From Amycolatopsis oliviviridis (GTDB lineage Bacteria; Actinomycetota; Actinomycetes; Mycobacteriales; Pseudonocardiaceae): 64,000 nucleotides of DNA. Positions within the stretch are counted from its first letter, which is position 1; each line of letters opens with the position of its first letter. Of the stretch, positions 23,262 to 31,875 are shown in pieces. The position numbers were made by a program, and so were the translations under genes. The stretch is from NCBI RefSeq assembly GCF_014654365.1, contig NZ_BNAY01000004.1, forward strand, positions 601,040 to 665,039. Reading direction: 5' to 3'. The notes under the pieces were generated by a model, which did no database searches, had not been told where the DNA came from, and worked only from the letters and a program-made list of their open reading frames with translations.

Positions 23262-24170
23262 TCAGGAGAAGCAGCGGATCGGGGCGCCGTTGAAGGTGAC
23301 CATGTCCGCTATCGCGGCCCCCAGGTCGATCGGTGCGCCCCACTCCAGGCCGTCCAGTTCGGCGTAGGCCCGGTGCAGGTTCGCGGGCAGGCGTTCCTGT
23401 TCGGACAGTGCCTCGTAGGGCCCGAGATCCGCTTCGCGCGCGGCTTCGAGAGGCGTCAGGCCCGCGGCCTTCCCGTGTGAGGCGAGCTTCTGCAGGAAGC
23501 CCAGATAGCCGTCGACGACGTCGATCGCCTCCGGCCCGCACACCGGGCCGTGGCCCGGCACGATCGTCTCCGGCTCCAGCTCGCGCACCAGGTCCAGGGC
23601 CTTCCGCCAGCCGGCGGGCGAGCCCATCAGCGCGAACGGGCTGCCGCCGTTGAAGATCAGATCGCCGACGAACAGCACCCGCCGTTCCGGCAGCCAGACC
23701 AGCACGTCGTTGGTGGTGTGCGCGGCGTGCCCGGGATGGATCAGCTCCAGCCGCACGTCACCGGCGTGCACGGTCAGCCGGTCGTCGAACACCACTTCGG
23801 GCGGCCGCAGCTCCAGATGCCCCCAGTCGCTCCCCGTGAACGCGTTCTCGTAGGTGTTGATCCCGGTCGCGACCATCACCTCGCGGGTCTTCCGGTGCCC
23901 GACGATCGTCGCGCCCGCCGCCAGGTAGTTGCCGTTCGTGTGGTCGCCGTGGTGATGCGTGTTGACCACGGTGGTCACCGGCGCACCGCCGGTCGACGCC
24001 GCCGTCTCCAGCAGGGCACGCGTGCGCCGTTCGGTGGAACATGTGTCGATGACCACGGTGTGATCACCCGCGGAGACGAACCCGCAGTTGTTGATCCACC
24101 AGGAGCCGTCGGGCTGCACGTACCCGAAGACACCGTCGGAGAGCCGCCGGGCGAAGGGAGATTGGTCCAC
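23262..24170 (-). CDS. MBL-fold metallo-hydrolase
   Basis: The 302-residue protein has the full metallo-beta-lactamase-fold metal site. NTHHHGDHTNG is the HxHxDH motif, a His lies in HPGHAAHTTND, an Asp in LFVGDLIFNGG, and a late His in VPGHGPVCG. It is likely a zinc hydrolase; the substrate is not evident. GTG 24170 is chosen because the translation is family-like from VDQSPFARRLSDGVF onward, although no good ribosome binding site is seen. It is divergent from the XRE regulator at 24390 across 219 bases. Confidence 0.85.
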   Translation of the reverse strand: MDQSPFARRLSDGVFGYVQPDGSWWINNCGFVSAGDHTVVIDTCSTERRTRALLETAASTGGAPVTTVVNTHHHGDHTNGNYLAAGATIVGHRKTREVMVATGINTYENAFTGSDWGHLELRPPEVVFDDRLTVHAGDVRLELIHPGHAAHTTNDVLVWLPERRVLFVGDLIFNGGSPFALMGSPAGWRKALDLVRELEPETIVPGHGPVCGPEAIDVVDGYLGFLQKLASHGKAAGLTPLEAAREADLGPYEALSEQERLPANLHRAYAELDGLEWGAPIDLGAAIADMVTFNGAPIRCFS

Positions 24171-24389
24171 TCGGTCACTATGCCCGGCCGAGGTGCCCGA
24201 AATGTGACGAGATCGCTCCGCCACCAGGGTGACGTACCAGGTGACTGGTGTTTTCGGCCGTTTCCTGGAACGCTGCGCAATGTCATCATCGAACCCCGCA
24301 AGGTGAAGTACCCTGGGTGGGTTCGAGTATTCGCGCGCAGGACGGCGGGCAGCCGCGGTCCTGGCTATGTGGTCCGGGAGAGCAAGGCG

Positions 24390-25247
24390 ATGGCCAGCAC
24401 CGTCACCTCGCGCCGGAAGCAGCTCGGGAACGAGCTCCGGCATGCCCGCAACGCCGCGCGGATGACACAGCAGCAGGTCGCCGAGGTTCTCGGCTGCACC
24501 CAGGGCAAGGTCAACAAGATCGAGTCCGGTGCCGTCGGGGTCAAACTCGGGGATGTGCGATCGATGCTGAACGCGTTCGGGATCAACGGCGACGAGGCCG
24601 ACACGCTGATGAACCTGGCCCGCGCCGCGGCCGGGCAGCGCGGCCACTGGTCCGGCTACCGATCCGTGGTCCCGCACTGGTTCCGCACCTTCACCGACCT
24701 CGAACCCGCGGCCGCCGAGATCCTCACCTGGCACGGCGAGCGCATCCCCGGCCCGTTGCAGTCCGAGCACTACATGCTCAAACAGTTCACCGAAGCCGGC
24801 GCCACCGACGTCACTTCGCTGGTCCGCAACCGGCTCGACCGCAAGGCCGTCTTCGAGCAACAGCAGCCGCCCTACTACCGGTTCATCATCAGCGAGGGCG
24901 CCCTGCGCCGCGCTCCCGGCGGTTCCGCCCCGGCGGTGATGCTGGACCAGGTCGAACATCTGCTGGCGCTGGACAAGCATCCGCGCGTGTATGTGCACGT
25001 GTTGCCGTTCGGCGCCCGCCTCGCCGCGGTCCCCAACGACTTCACCATCATGCGTTTTCCCGATCGCACCAGGGATTTCGTCTACATCGAGCATTCCGCG
25101 GGCGGGTTGTACCTCGACGACGTCAAGGACTTCAACATTTTCGTCGACTCCTGGGACCGGTTGCGCGGCGCCGCGCTGGAACGCCAGGAGACCCGGCAGT
25201 TCCTCAAGGAACTCGCCGAGCTGTACCGCAATCAGATGCAAACCTGA
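24390..25247 (+). CDS. WhiJ-type XRE regulator with DUF5753
   Basis: The 285-residue protein has an N-terminal Cro/cI HTH (residues about 10-65: MTQQQVAEVLGCTQGKVNKI). The long C-terminal domain runs from the GPLQSEHYMLKQF region to the end and is typical of the DUF5753 family, abundant in actinomycetes. Members such as WhiJ act with small DUF397 proteins in development and antibiotic control. One such partner lies at 27895 here. ATG 24390 has a weak AGCAAGG upstream. Two DUF574 methyltransferases follow directly on the same strand. Confidence 0.9.
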   Translation: MASTVTSRRKQLGNELRHARNAARMTQQQVAEVLGCTQGKVNKIESGAVGVKLGDVRSMLNAFGINGDEADTLMNLARAAAGQRGHWSGYRSVVPHWFRTFTDLEPAAAEILTWHGERIPGPLQSEHYMLKQFTEAGATDVTSLVRNRLDRKAVFEQQQPPYYRFIISEGALRRAPGGSAPAVMLDQVEHLLALDKHPRVYVHVLPFGARLAAVPNDFTIMRFPDRTRDFVYIEHSAGGLYLDDVKDFNIFVDSWDRLRGAALERQETRQFLKELAELYRNQMQT

Positions 25248-25311
25248 GAGCTCGCCGCTTCCTTCGGTAGGGTTGTCCGCACAGGCGCGGTCGAGTGGAC
25301 AGGGGCTGGAC

Positions 25312-26145
25312 GTGGACCCGCAGTTCCTACCCGAAGGCGTGGACCTGGAGCGTCCCAACGCCGCCCGGATCTACGACTGGGCCCTCGGGGGAACCGCGAA
25401 CTGGGCGGTGGACAGGGAATTCGGCGAACAACTGGTCAAGGCGTTCCCGCTCATCCGCTCCCTCGCCAGGGCCAACCGGGCCTTCCTCGGCCGCGCGGTG
25501 CGCCACTGCGCCGAACACGGCGTGAACCAATTCCTCGACCTCGGCTCCGGCGTGCCCACGGTCGGCAACGTCCACGAGATCGCCGGGGAGCTCGACGACG
25601 ACAGCCGCTGCGTGTACGTCGACAACGAACCGGTCGCCGTCGCGCACGCCAGGATCCTCCTGGAGAAGAACGGGGACCCCGCCCGCCACGCGGTCATCGG
25701 CGGAGACCTGCGCGACGCCGACGACGTCTGGGAGCACGCCTTCGACACCGGCGTGCTCGACCCGGCCAAACCGGTCGCCCTGCTCACCGTCGCGGTCCTG
25801 CATTTCGTGCCGGGCCCCGAGCTCGCCGACGTCATCGCGCGGTACCGGAGACTTCTGCCCCCAGGCTCCTTCTACGTTCTTTCCCACGTCACGAAGTCCG
25901 ATGTGGAAGGCGACGAGCTCGAACAGATCAAGCGCGTCGTGCAGCAGTACGACCAGTCCAGCACGCCCGCTTCGTTCCGCGACAAGGAAGAGATCCTCGG
26001 CTTCTTCGGGGATTTCGACCTCGTGGCGCCGGGTCTGGTCCCGGTCGGCGCATGGCGGCTGGACGACCCCCGCTCGCCTACGCTTAACTGCGCCATCGGC
26101 GGGGTCGCCCGCAAACCCGGTTTCCGACGAGGTGTGACGGTATGA
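25312..26145 (+). CDS. DUF574 SAM-dependent methyltransferase, first copy
   Basis: The 277-residue protein starts at GTG 25312 and shows LPEGVDLERPNAARIYDW, FLDLGSGVPTVGNVHEIA (SAM loop) and VYVDNEPVAVAHA (second strand). These are hallmarks of the actinomycete S-adenosyl methyltransferase family DUF574, whose substrates are unknown. Its stop overlaps the start of a paralogue (ATGA). Linkage to the WhiJ-type regulator suggests a role in that regulatory unit. Confidence 0.88.
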   Translation: MDPQFLPEGVDLERPNAARIYDWALGGTANWAVDREFGEQLVKAFPLIRSLARANRAFLGRAVRHCAEHGVNQFLDLGSGVPTVGNVHEIAGELDDDSRCVYVDNEPVAVAHARILLEKNGDPARHAVIGGDLRDADDVWEHAFDTGVLDPAKPVALLTVAVLHFVPGPELADVIARYRRLLPPGSFYVLSHVTKSDVEGDELEQIKRVVQQYDQSSTPASFRDKEEILGFFGDFDLVAPGLVPVGAWRLDDPRSPTLNCAIGGVARKPGFRRGVTV

Positions 26146-26999
26146 CGACGCAGCAGGACCCCAGAGACCCTGATGCCCCCGAAGGTGTCGACCTCGAACG
26201 ACCCAACGTGGCCAGGGTGTACGACTGGTTCCTCGGCGGCTCCGCCAACTGGGCCATCGACCGCGAGTTCGGCTCGCAGGTGCTCAAGCAGTTCCCGGAG
26301 GTCAAGACCTTCGCCCGCGTCGGGCGCGACTTCCTCGGCCGCGGCGTGGGCTACCTGGCCCGCCAGGGGATCACCCAGTTCCTCGACATCGGCTCCGGCG
26401 TGCCCACCGTCGGCAACGTGCACCAGATCGCGAGCGCGATCAACCCGGACAGCCGCGTCGTCTACGTCGACATCGAACCGGTCGCCGTCGCGCATTCCCA
26501 GCTGCTGCTGGAAAGGGAGGGCCTGCTCGGGCGGCACGCGGTCCTGCAGGGGGACGTGCGGGACCCCGCCGACATCTGGAAGCGCGCCCTCGAAACCGGG
26601 GTGCTCGACCCCCGGCAGCCGATCGGGCTGTGCCTCGTCGGCCTGCTGTACTTCCTCGGCCCGGACGAACCCGTCCACGAGATGGTCCAGCGCTATCTCG
26701 ACCTGCTGCCGTCGGGTTCGTACTTCCTGTCCTCGCATCTGACGGAGGACGGCGTCACTCGCAAGGAAGGCGACAACCGGGAGAACGTGCAGGAGCTCTA
26801 CAAGAAGACCAGCGCGCCGTTCCACCTGCGGTCCCGCGCGGAGTTCACCGCGTTCTTCGACGGACTGGAGCTGGTGGAGCCGGGAATCGACTGGATGGCC
26901 ACCTGGCACCTGGACGAGGCGGCTTCCCGGGCCAGTGACCGGTTCGCGGACGACCCGACCTTCACCGGCGGGCTCGGCGGCCTGGGCCGCAAGCCCTGA
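26142..26999 (+). CDS. DUF574 SAM-dependent methyltransferase, second copy
   Basis: The 285-residue protein is clearly paralogous to the preceding gene, with EGVDLERPNVARVYDWFLGG, FLDIGSGVPTVGNVHQIA and VYVDIEPVAVAHSQ. The two probably arose by tandem duplication and have since diverged, especially near the C-terminus. Translational coupling through ATGA suggests the products are made in equal amounts and may form a heterodimer. The substrate is unknown. Confidence 0.88.
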   Translation: MTTQQDPRDPDAPEGVDLERPNVARVYDWFLGGSANWAIDREFGSQVLKQFPEVKTFARVGRDFLGRGVGYLARQGITQFLDIGSGVPTVGNVHQIASAINPDSRVVYVDIEPVAVAHSQLLLEREGLLGRHAVLQGDVRDPADIWKRALETGVLDPRQPIGLCLVGLLYFLGPDEPVHEMVQRYLDLLPSGSYFLSSHLTEDGVTRKEGDNRENVQELYKKTSAPFHLRSRAEFTAFFDGLELVEPGIDWMATWHLDEAASRASDRFADDPTFTGGLGGLGRKP

Positions 27000-27003
27000 T
27001 CCC

Positions 27004-27270
27004 TCAGGCCCGGCCGGTCAGATGCCCGATCAAGGGCGATAGCTCGAAGTGTCCTTCGAGCGGCCGGCCGGTCCTGATCAGGTCCCGGTGCGCGCCGCGC
27101 TGAAGGGGGAAGTCGACTTCCGAGTTCCACGGCGGCTGCTTGCGCAGCGGGGCCTGGATGAGGCTGAACCCGAACCGCTGACGCAGTTCGAGCCCGATGT
27201 TGCGGCGCTTCGTCGGTGCCAGGCGGTCGTCCTCACGGCGGAACAACAGCGTGGTGAGGCGGACGGCCAT
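27004..27270 (-). CDS. Hypothetical basic protein, 88 aa
   Basis: ATG 27270 begins MAVRLTTLLFRREDDRLAPT; the rest is basic and mixed (KRRNIGLELRQRFGFSLIQA) without membrane segments. It is convergent with the second DUF574 gene and lies 5 bases after the stop of the next minus-strand gene, so the two form a small operon. No family is recognised. Confidence 0.6.
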   Translation of the reverse strand: MAVRLTTLLFRREDDRLAPTKRRNIGLELRQRFGFSLIQAPLRKQPPWNSEVDFPLQRGAHRDLIRTGRPLEGHFELSPLIGHLTGRA

Positions 27271-27275
27271 GACCG

Positions 27276-27548
27276 TCACACTCCCCGGCTCGGCCGCGGC
27301 AGCCGCGTCTGGTCGGCGGAACCGGCCAGACCGAGACAACGCTCACACGGCATCCCCGAACCGACGGGGATCCATTCCAGGTGGTCGTAAGGCATCGCGG
27401 CGCCGCATCGGGCGTGCAGGAATTCGGGGTGCGAACCCCCGGCGTGCAGGTCGAAAAGGTGTGCGGAGCGGCGGCTTTCGCCCGCCGTCCCGGCCATGAG
27501 CCTGCCGACGGCGAGTACCGTCGCAGGCATCGTGTCCTGAATGATCAC
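27276..27548 (-). CDS. Hypothetical small protein with Cys/His cluster, 90 aa
   Basis: GTG 27548 has a strong GGGGGAGG 6 bases upstream, which decides the start. The C-terminal half contains HAGGSHPEFLHARCG and later MPCERCLG, a spacing of His and Cys that could hold zinc. It may be a DNA-binding or regulatory peptide; no family is recognised. It precedes the 88-residue gene in the same operon, within the WhiJ-type neighbourhood. Confidence 0.65.
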   Translation of the reverse strand: MIIQDTMPATVLAVGRLMAGTAGESRRSAHLFDLHAGGSHPEFLHARCGAAMPYDHLEWIPVGSGMPCERCLGLAGSADQTRLPRPSRGV

Positions 27549-27659
27549 GCTGATCCTCCCCCACGAGGTCGGCGGTGGGTGGTCACGCGCCCGGAGGTCC
27601 CGTCCGGTCACCTGCCGTCGGTGACCGGCTGGAACGGGCGAACTTCCTGGTGAGCGCCA

Positions 27660-27687
27660 CCCCGGTGACAGCCGTCGCCGGGGTTTT
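27660..27687 (+). terminator. Hairpin with T-run in the 27549-27894 gap
   Basis: CCCCGGTGAC (27660-27669) pairs with GTCGCCGGGG (27674-27683) across AGCC and is followed by TTTT. It would stop rightward transcription before the DUF397 gene. The remaining gap shows only a small CGGGATAGTCCCG hairpin near 27799 and no gene. Confidence 0.65.
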
Positions 27688-27894
27688 CGCATACTGCGGG
27701 CGAATCACCAACAAGCGAGCCCCGGCCGCTGCGATTAATCCTACTCCTGGAATAATCTTCATGTCGAGAGTGGGCGGAGTTGATCACCCACTTGGCCGTG
27801 CGGGATAGTCCCGTTGAGGCAAGGAGAAGCTGGGGCCGTGACGGTTCGCGCAGGTCGCGACCGCATCCCCGACCGACGTTCGGAGGTACGACCA

Positions 27895-28149
27895 ATGGCC
27901 GATTATCCATCGGCGGCGGATTACGATCCGACCACGGCCGTGTCGCTGTTCGACGACTCCGCGTGGGAGAAGTCCTTCGCGAGCGAGCCCAACGGAGGCA
28001 ACTGTGTCGAGGTCAACCTCGGCAGGGAAGGCCTGGTCGGGGTGCGTGACACCAAGCTGGCGGCGAGTCCCGTCTTCGTCTTCGATTCCGGTGAGTGGAA
28101 CGCCTTCCTGGAGGCGGTCAAGGCCGGACAGTTCGATTTGAGCCCATGA
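27895..28149 (+). CDS. DUF397 protein
   Basis: The 84-residue protein fits the DUF397 family: DSAWEKSFASEPNGGNCVEV, then VRDTKLAASPVFVFDSGEWN and AFLEAVKAGQFD. Family members are small partners encoded next to DUF5753/XRE regulators and are reported to modulate them. ATG 27895 has CGGAGG about 10 bases upstream. The likely partner is the XRE protein at 24390, although several genes intervene. Confidence 0.9.
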   Translation: MADYPSAADYDPTTAVSLFDDSAWEKSFASEPNGGNCVEVNLGREGLVGVRDTKLAASPVFVFDSGEWNAFLEAVKAGQFDLSP

Positions 28150-28207
28150 CGAAAGGCTCGCGTGCCCCCTCGGGACACGCGAGCCATCCGATCTTCGTCA
28201 CTTCGAG

Positions 28208-28756
28208 TCACACCGTCGCCGGGAGCCCGTTCCCCCGCAGCCGGGCTTTCGTGCGCCTCCAGGCGATGGTGATCAGGACGGCCAGGACGATCAGCGGGAT
28301 CAGGCTGATCGACCAGCTCACCGCCATCGGCGGTCCCGGCTGTTCGAGCACCGTCAGATCGCGGAGTTCTCCCGTGCCCTTGCCCGCGGGTCCGTCGATC
28401 TCGAACCGGAACGTCCACGCGCCCTGCGTCTGCAGTGCCCGGATGTCCAGTCCCCAGACCTCCAGCTTCCGCGGGTGCTTCGCCAGCGGCTGCGGGCGGC
28501 CCAGCCGCCCGGTCTCCGGATTGACGAACGCGAGCGTCCCCGACTTCCCGGCGATCCCGTCGTCCGGGATGAACGTGAAGTCCAGCGATTGCATGGCGCG
28601 CAACGGCCACGTGCTGAACCCGACCGTCATCCCGTACGGGCCGACCTGCACCCGCTCGGTGTGGACGATGTTCACCGGTTCGTAGGCGTTCGCCGCGGGC
28701 GTGGTCGCGAACAGCAACCCGATCGCCGCCGCCAAGGCCAGCAGTGTCTTACGCAT
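28208..28756 (-). CDS. Exported membrane-anchored beta-domain protein (unknown operon)
   Basis: The 182-residue protein has a Sec signal peptide (residues 1-24, ending PAANA) and a beta-rich domain (VNIVHTERVQVGPYGMTVGF, LDFTFIPDDGIAGKSG). One C-terminal helix (SLIPLIVLAVLITIAW, about 152-168) and a basic tail follow. It therefore faces outside and is anchored at its C-terminus. The domain recalls YtkA/CopC-like sandwiches, but no ligand motif is certain. It is the last gene of a four-gene operon and overlaps the polytopic protein gene by 8 bases. Confidence 0.75.
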   Translation of the reverse strand: MRKTLLALAAAIGLLFATTPAANAYEPVNIVHTERVQVGPYGMTVGFSTWPLRAMQSLDFTFIPDDGIAGKSGTLAFVNPETGRLGRPQPLAKHPRKLEVWGLDIRALQTQGAWTFRFEIDGPAGKGTGELRDLTVLEQPGPPMAVSWSISLIPLIVLAVLITIAWRRTKARLRGNGLPATV

Positions 28757-29882
28757 GCGCGTCGTCCCCCTTCGCCGGGGCCAGCAGCCTCAGCATTCCG
28801 CCGAACCGCCACCCGGCGAACCCGCCGAGCAGCCCGAACACCGCGCCGGCGGCGGCGGTCCCGAACACGAGCGCCCACTCGACGTGCGAGGCCCCGTACA
28901 CGAGCACGTTCTGGATCGGCATGCTCGCGCCGATCAGGAACCCGCCGATCCCGCCCGCCAGCACCGAAACCCGGCCGGCGGAGAGGCCACGCCGCGAAAG
29001 CAGGTAGACCGCTTCGAGCACGGCCGCGATCGGCAGCAACGCCATCGGCATCATCGCGGGCATCGCGGGCACGCCGTCGATGTAGTCCCGCATCGGCAGG
29101 CCGACGGCGCTCGCGTACGCCTCCGCCGCCCACGGCGAGAACCACCAGGTGATCGCCTGGATGACCGCCAGTGCCGCGGCGACCCGGACCGCGCCGCCCG
29201 GCCGCCCCCAGAACCCGGCGCCCGCCGAGACCAGCAGCACCGAAAGCAGTGCGATGCCCACGGAGATCACGTCGACCCGGTCGACGTCGATCTGCTGGAG
29301 CCCCAGCACGGTGACCGTGCTGAACGCGATCAGCACGCCGAGGCTGCCGACCACGCCGAGCGTGCCCCAGCGGTGCTCCCGTGCGGCCGCGAACACCATG
29401 ACCGTGCCGATGATGCTCAGCGTGATCGACAGCAGCAGCCCGATGTGCGGCGGCGAGTCGATCACCGCGTCGAAGCCGTACAGCCCGTGCCACCACTGGT
29501 CCCACAGGCCGTACAGCAGGAACATCGCCGCGCCGGTCCCGGTCACCAGGTAGCCGGCCGGTGCGGCGAAGAGCCTGCCGAAGACGTTGATCGCGCGGCC
29601 CCCGACGCGGGCGTCGACCTCGCGGCCTGCCCGGCGCGCGGCCGTGGTCATCAGCACGACCATGAGGCTCGCGAGCCCGGAGATCGCGCTGCCCGAATAC
29701 AGGAACAGATGCGGCAGCGTGAAGAACGTGTCCGGTCCGACGTCGCCGTGCCACTGGATGTCCCAGGTGAGCCCGATCAGCGAGATCACCGATCCGGCCA
29801 GCACCGTGCCCGCCGGTACGAGCCCGGTGCGTTCGCTTCGGGTCACCGAGGCGACCCTCGCCCCTCCCGCGGTGAGATCCAT
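28749..29882 (-). CDS. Polytopic membrane protein with two D-x3-H-x12/13-H motifs
   Basis: The 377-residue protein has about 9 hydrophobic helices. Two related segments stand out: WDIQWHGDVGPDTFFTLPHL with D41, H45 and H58, and WDQWWHGLYGFDAVIDSPPH with D128, H132 and H146. The first has exactly the D-x3-H-x12-H spacing of the metal site of particulate methane monooxygenase subunit PmoC. The second has one residue more. No other resemblance to PmoC is claimed. The residues sit at helix ends and could bind a metal. It is the third gene of the operon between two small anchored beta-proteins. I recall uncharacterised proteins with this motif but no function. Confidence 0.7.
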   Translation of the reverse strand: MDLTAGGARVASVTRSERTGLVPAGTVLAGSVISLIGLTWDIQWHGDVGPDTFFTLPHLFLYSGSAISGLASLMVVLMTTAARRAGREVDARVGGRAINVFGRLFAAPAGYLVTGTGAAMFLLYGLWDQWWHGLYGFDAVIDSPPHIGLLLSITLSIIGTVMVFAAAREHRWGTLGVVGSLGVLIAFSTVTVLGLQQIDVDRVDVISVGIALLSVLLVSAGAGFWGRPGGAVRVAAALAVIQAITWWFSPWAAEAYASAVGLPMRDYIDGVPAMPAMMPMALLPIAAVLEAVYLLSRRGLSAGRVSVLAGGIGGFLIGASMPIQNVLVYGASHVEWALVFGTAAAGAVFGLLGGFAGWRFGGMLRLLAPAKGDDAHA

Positions 29883-29901
29883 ACCCCCCGACCTCCCTCT
29901 C

Positions 29902-30318
29902 TTACTTGACCAGCAAAGGAAAAACGTGCTGCGTCGAACCGGACGGCCCGCGCAGTGAAACGGTGATCTCCCATTGCCCCGACATCGGCAACAGGACGTC
30001 GCCGGTGCGGAACCGGCCCGGTGCCTCCGCGATCGCGGGCGACGGGGCGAGCGCGTGCCCCATCTGCGGCATCACCGGTTCGACGGTGACGACCTCCGGC
30101 ACCGCCCCGGTGACGGTCAGCGCGAAGACATTGCCGCCCTGGTGCGGATCCACGACCGAAAGCCCCACGGTGTACGGCCCCTGGGTCGAGCTCTGCACCT
30201 GTTCCCCGCCGCCGCTAGGCCACACCAGCCAGGCCACGATCGCCACCACGAGCACGGCGACCACGGAAATGAGCAGGACGGGCTTGCGTCTGTCCACTGT
30301 GGACGTCTCGGTGGTCAT
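29902..30318 (-). CDS. YtkA/FixH-like membrane-anchored protein
   Basis: The 138-residue protein has one N-terminal helix (residues about 13-33) and an outward beta-domain of the YtkA type. A Met/His segment EPVMPQMGHALAPSPAI is followed by GRFRTGDVLLPMSGQWEITV, the family's typical core. YtkA-like domains occur in copper-handling and oxidase-assembly proteins. ATG 30318 overlaps the stop of the upstream gene, and the next gene follows after 19 bases. Codons 4-8 contain the palindrome GTCCACTGTGGAC. Confidence 0.78.
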   Translation of the reverse strand: MTTETSTVDRRKPVLLISVVAVLVVAIVAWLVWPSGGGEQVQSSTQGPYTVGLSVVDPHQGGNVFALTVTGAVPEVVTVEPVMPQMGHALAPSPAIAEAPGRFRTGDVLLPMSGQWEITVSLRGPSGSTQHVFPLLVK

Positions 30319-31763
30319 TGCGGCGCCCCTTCCGGTGGGACTTCGATCTGCATGGGCACGGTCAGCACCGTGTAGTCGCGTTCGGCCTGCAGCCAGATCC
30401 GGTACTTGCCGGGGGCGGCGAAGGTGTAGGTGAACGGGACGTCGGGGCCGTACGCGGCGACGGTCTCGTCGGGCTTTCCCGGCATACCGGGCGATTGCGG
30501 GATCATCGAGTGCACATGGGCCCAGGTCGGCGCGGCAGCGGCATCCGCGCCGACCCGGTTGTCGCCGGTTATCGGGCCGACGACGATCAGGTGGCCGAGC
30601 ATGCCCAGCCAGGGTTGGAGATCCGCCTTGCCGAACCGCGCGGTGATCGTGGTCGGCGTCCCCGGCTTGACCTCGACGTCGACCGGGTTCCCGTGCACGA
30701 CCCGGCGGCCGGCGCCCGGCGGCACGGGTTCGGCGGGGGAGTCGGTGCCCGCCGCGACACCCATCGTGGCGCGGACCAGTTGCACGCCACCGCCTCGCCG
30801 GGCGACTTCCGCGGCGACGGCGTAGGTGCCCGCCTCGGGCGGTGTGAACTTCACGCGATAGTCGCCGGGAGCGACGCGAACCGGATGCAGATGCCAGAGC
30901 CTGCCCGTCGGCGAGATCACGACGAGATGCACCAAGGCGTTGTCGTGCACCAAAAGATCGTCGACCGGGCGGCCGGTCGCACCGTCCGCGAAGGCGAGCC
31001 GGACCTCGGTGAGTCCGCCTGATCGTGCGTTCGGCGCCTTCACGGCCAGGTTCACCGGCGGCCGCGAGAAGTCCACAGTGGACATCTGCGCGTTCGCGTA
31101 CGGGTCCTGGATGTTGTCGATCGTCGGGTCCAGCGCGGCACCGGGCGCGGGTGGCGCCGGGGTCGACGCCGAGAGCATCGCGCCGGTGACCGCGACCGCG
31201 AGCGCGGCGACCATCCCGCCTGCCGGGATCAGCGCGAGTTGCGGCCGCCGGACGCGCAGCGCGACCACGAGGCCGATCACCAGGAACACGCCCGCGGCGA
31301 CGAAACCGCCGAAGGTGGCCTTCTCCCAAGGCGGGATGACCCTGGCCGGGACGAGGAACGGGATCGACGCGGTGTCCGTCCCGTCGTCGAGGCCGAGTTC
31401 CCACGGCCCGGGCTGGTCGACCTTCAGCAGCGCCGGATGGGCGCCGGGTTTCCCGTCCAGCCGGACCGTGGTTTCGGAAAACGTCTTCCCGGCCGTCGAC
31501 GCGCGCAGTTTCAGCGTGCCCGGCGCGCTTCCGGCGTGCGTGACGACGTCGACGTGCAGCGGCCCGGGCGCGATGTCCATCCGCCGCAGCACGACCGTGA
31601 GATCCCGGGTACCGAGCGTCTGCGCGACTTGGACGTCCGCCCCGCTCGACACGCCGTCCGCCCGGGCCGTGCCGCCCCACAGCAAGGACGCCAGCGCACA
31701 GAGCACGAGTACGCGAGCGATGACCAACGGCGCCGCGCGCCGCCCCCTCGGTGAATTCCCCAT
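30315..31763 (-). CDS. Exported two-domain protein with HxH motifs, operon leader
   Basis: The 482-residue protein has a signal peptide (residues 1-35), an N-terminal extracellular domain and two helices (about 152-170 and 178-198). Two similar beta-domains follow, each with His ligands: H273, H279, H291 and H293 in LVHDNALVHLVV and LWHLHP, then H391, H416 and H418 in GMLGHLIVVGP and WAHVHSM. Such patterns occur in metal-binding envelope proteins. It is the first gene of the four-gene operon and overlaps the YtkA-like gene. It may collect or sense a metal for the polytopic protein. No function is known to me. Confidence 0.7.
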   Translation of the reverse strand: MGNSPRGRRAAPLVIARVLVLCALASLLWGGTARADGVSSGADVQVAQTLGTRDLTVVLRRMDIAPGPLHVDVVTHAGSAPGTLKLRASTAGKTFSETTVRLDGKPGAHPALLKVDQPGPWELGLDDGTDTASIPFLVPARVIPPWEKATFGGFVAAGVFLVIGLVVALRVRRPQLALIPAGGMVAALAVAVTGAMLSASTPAPPAPGAALDPTIDNIQDPYANAQMSTVDFSRPPVNLAVKAPNARSGGLTEVRLAFADGATGRPVDDLLVHDNALVHLVVISPTGRLWHLHPVRVAPGDYRVKFTPPEAGTYAVAAEVARRGGGVQLVRATMGVAAGTDSPAEPVPPGAGRRVVHGNPVDVEVKPGTPTTITARFGKADLQPWLGMLGHLIVVGPITGDNRVGADAAAAPTWAHVHSMIPQSPGMPGKPDETVAAYGPDVPFTYTFAAPGKYRIWLQAERDYTVLTVPMQIEVPPEGAPQ

Positions 31764-31875
31764 CGTGGCCGAAGTTAACGACGGAAGCCGGGGAAAGCGT
31801 CACGGCGCGGGGTGAACCGGGGTCCCCCGTACAGGGGACGGCGGCCCTTACTCCGGTAGGGGAGCATCCAGAGGA

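Noticed and set aside
23262..25358. A 698-codon minus-strand frame that would fuse an extra N-terminus to the MBL hydrolase
   Set aside because: The first about 390 codons are antisense to the XRE-DUF5753 gene and have no domain; the hydrolase begins near 24170.
28672..29754. Minus-strand frame in another phase across the polytopic membrane gene
   Set aside because: Its translation is Arg/Gly-rich without hydrophobic pattern, whereas the annotated frame has clear membrane helices.
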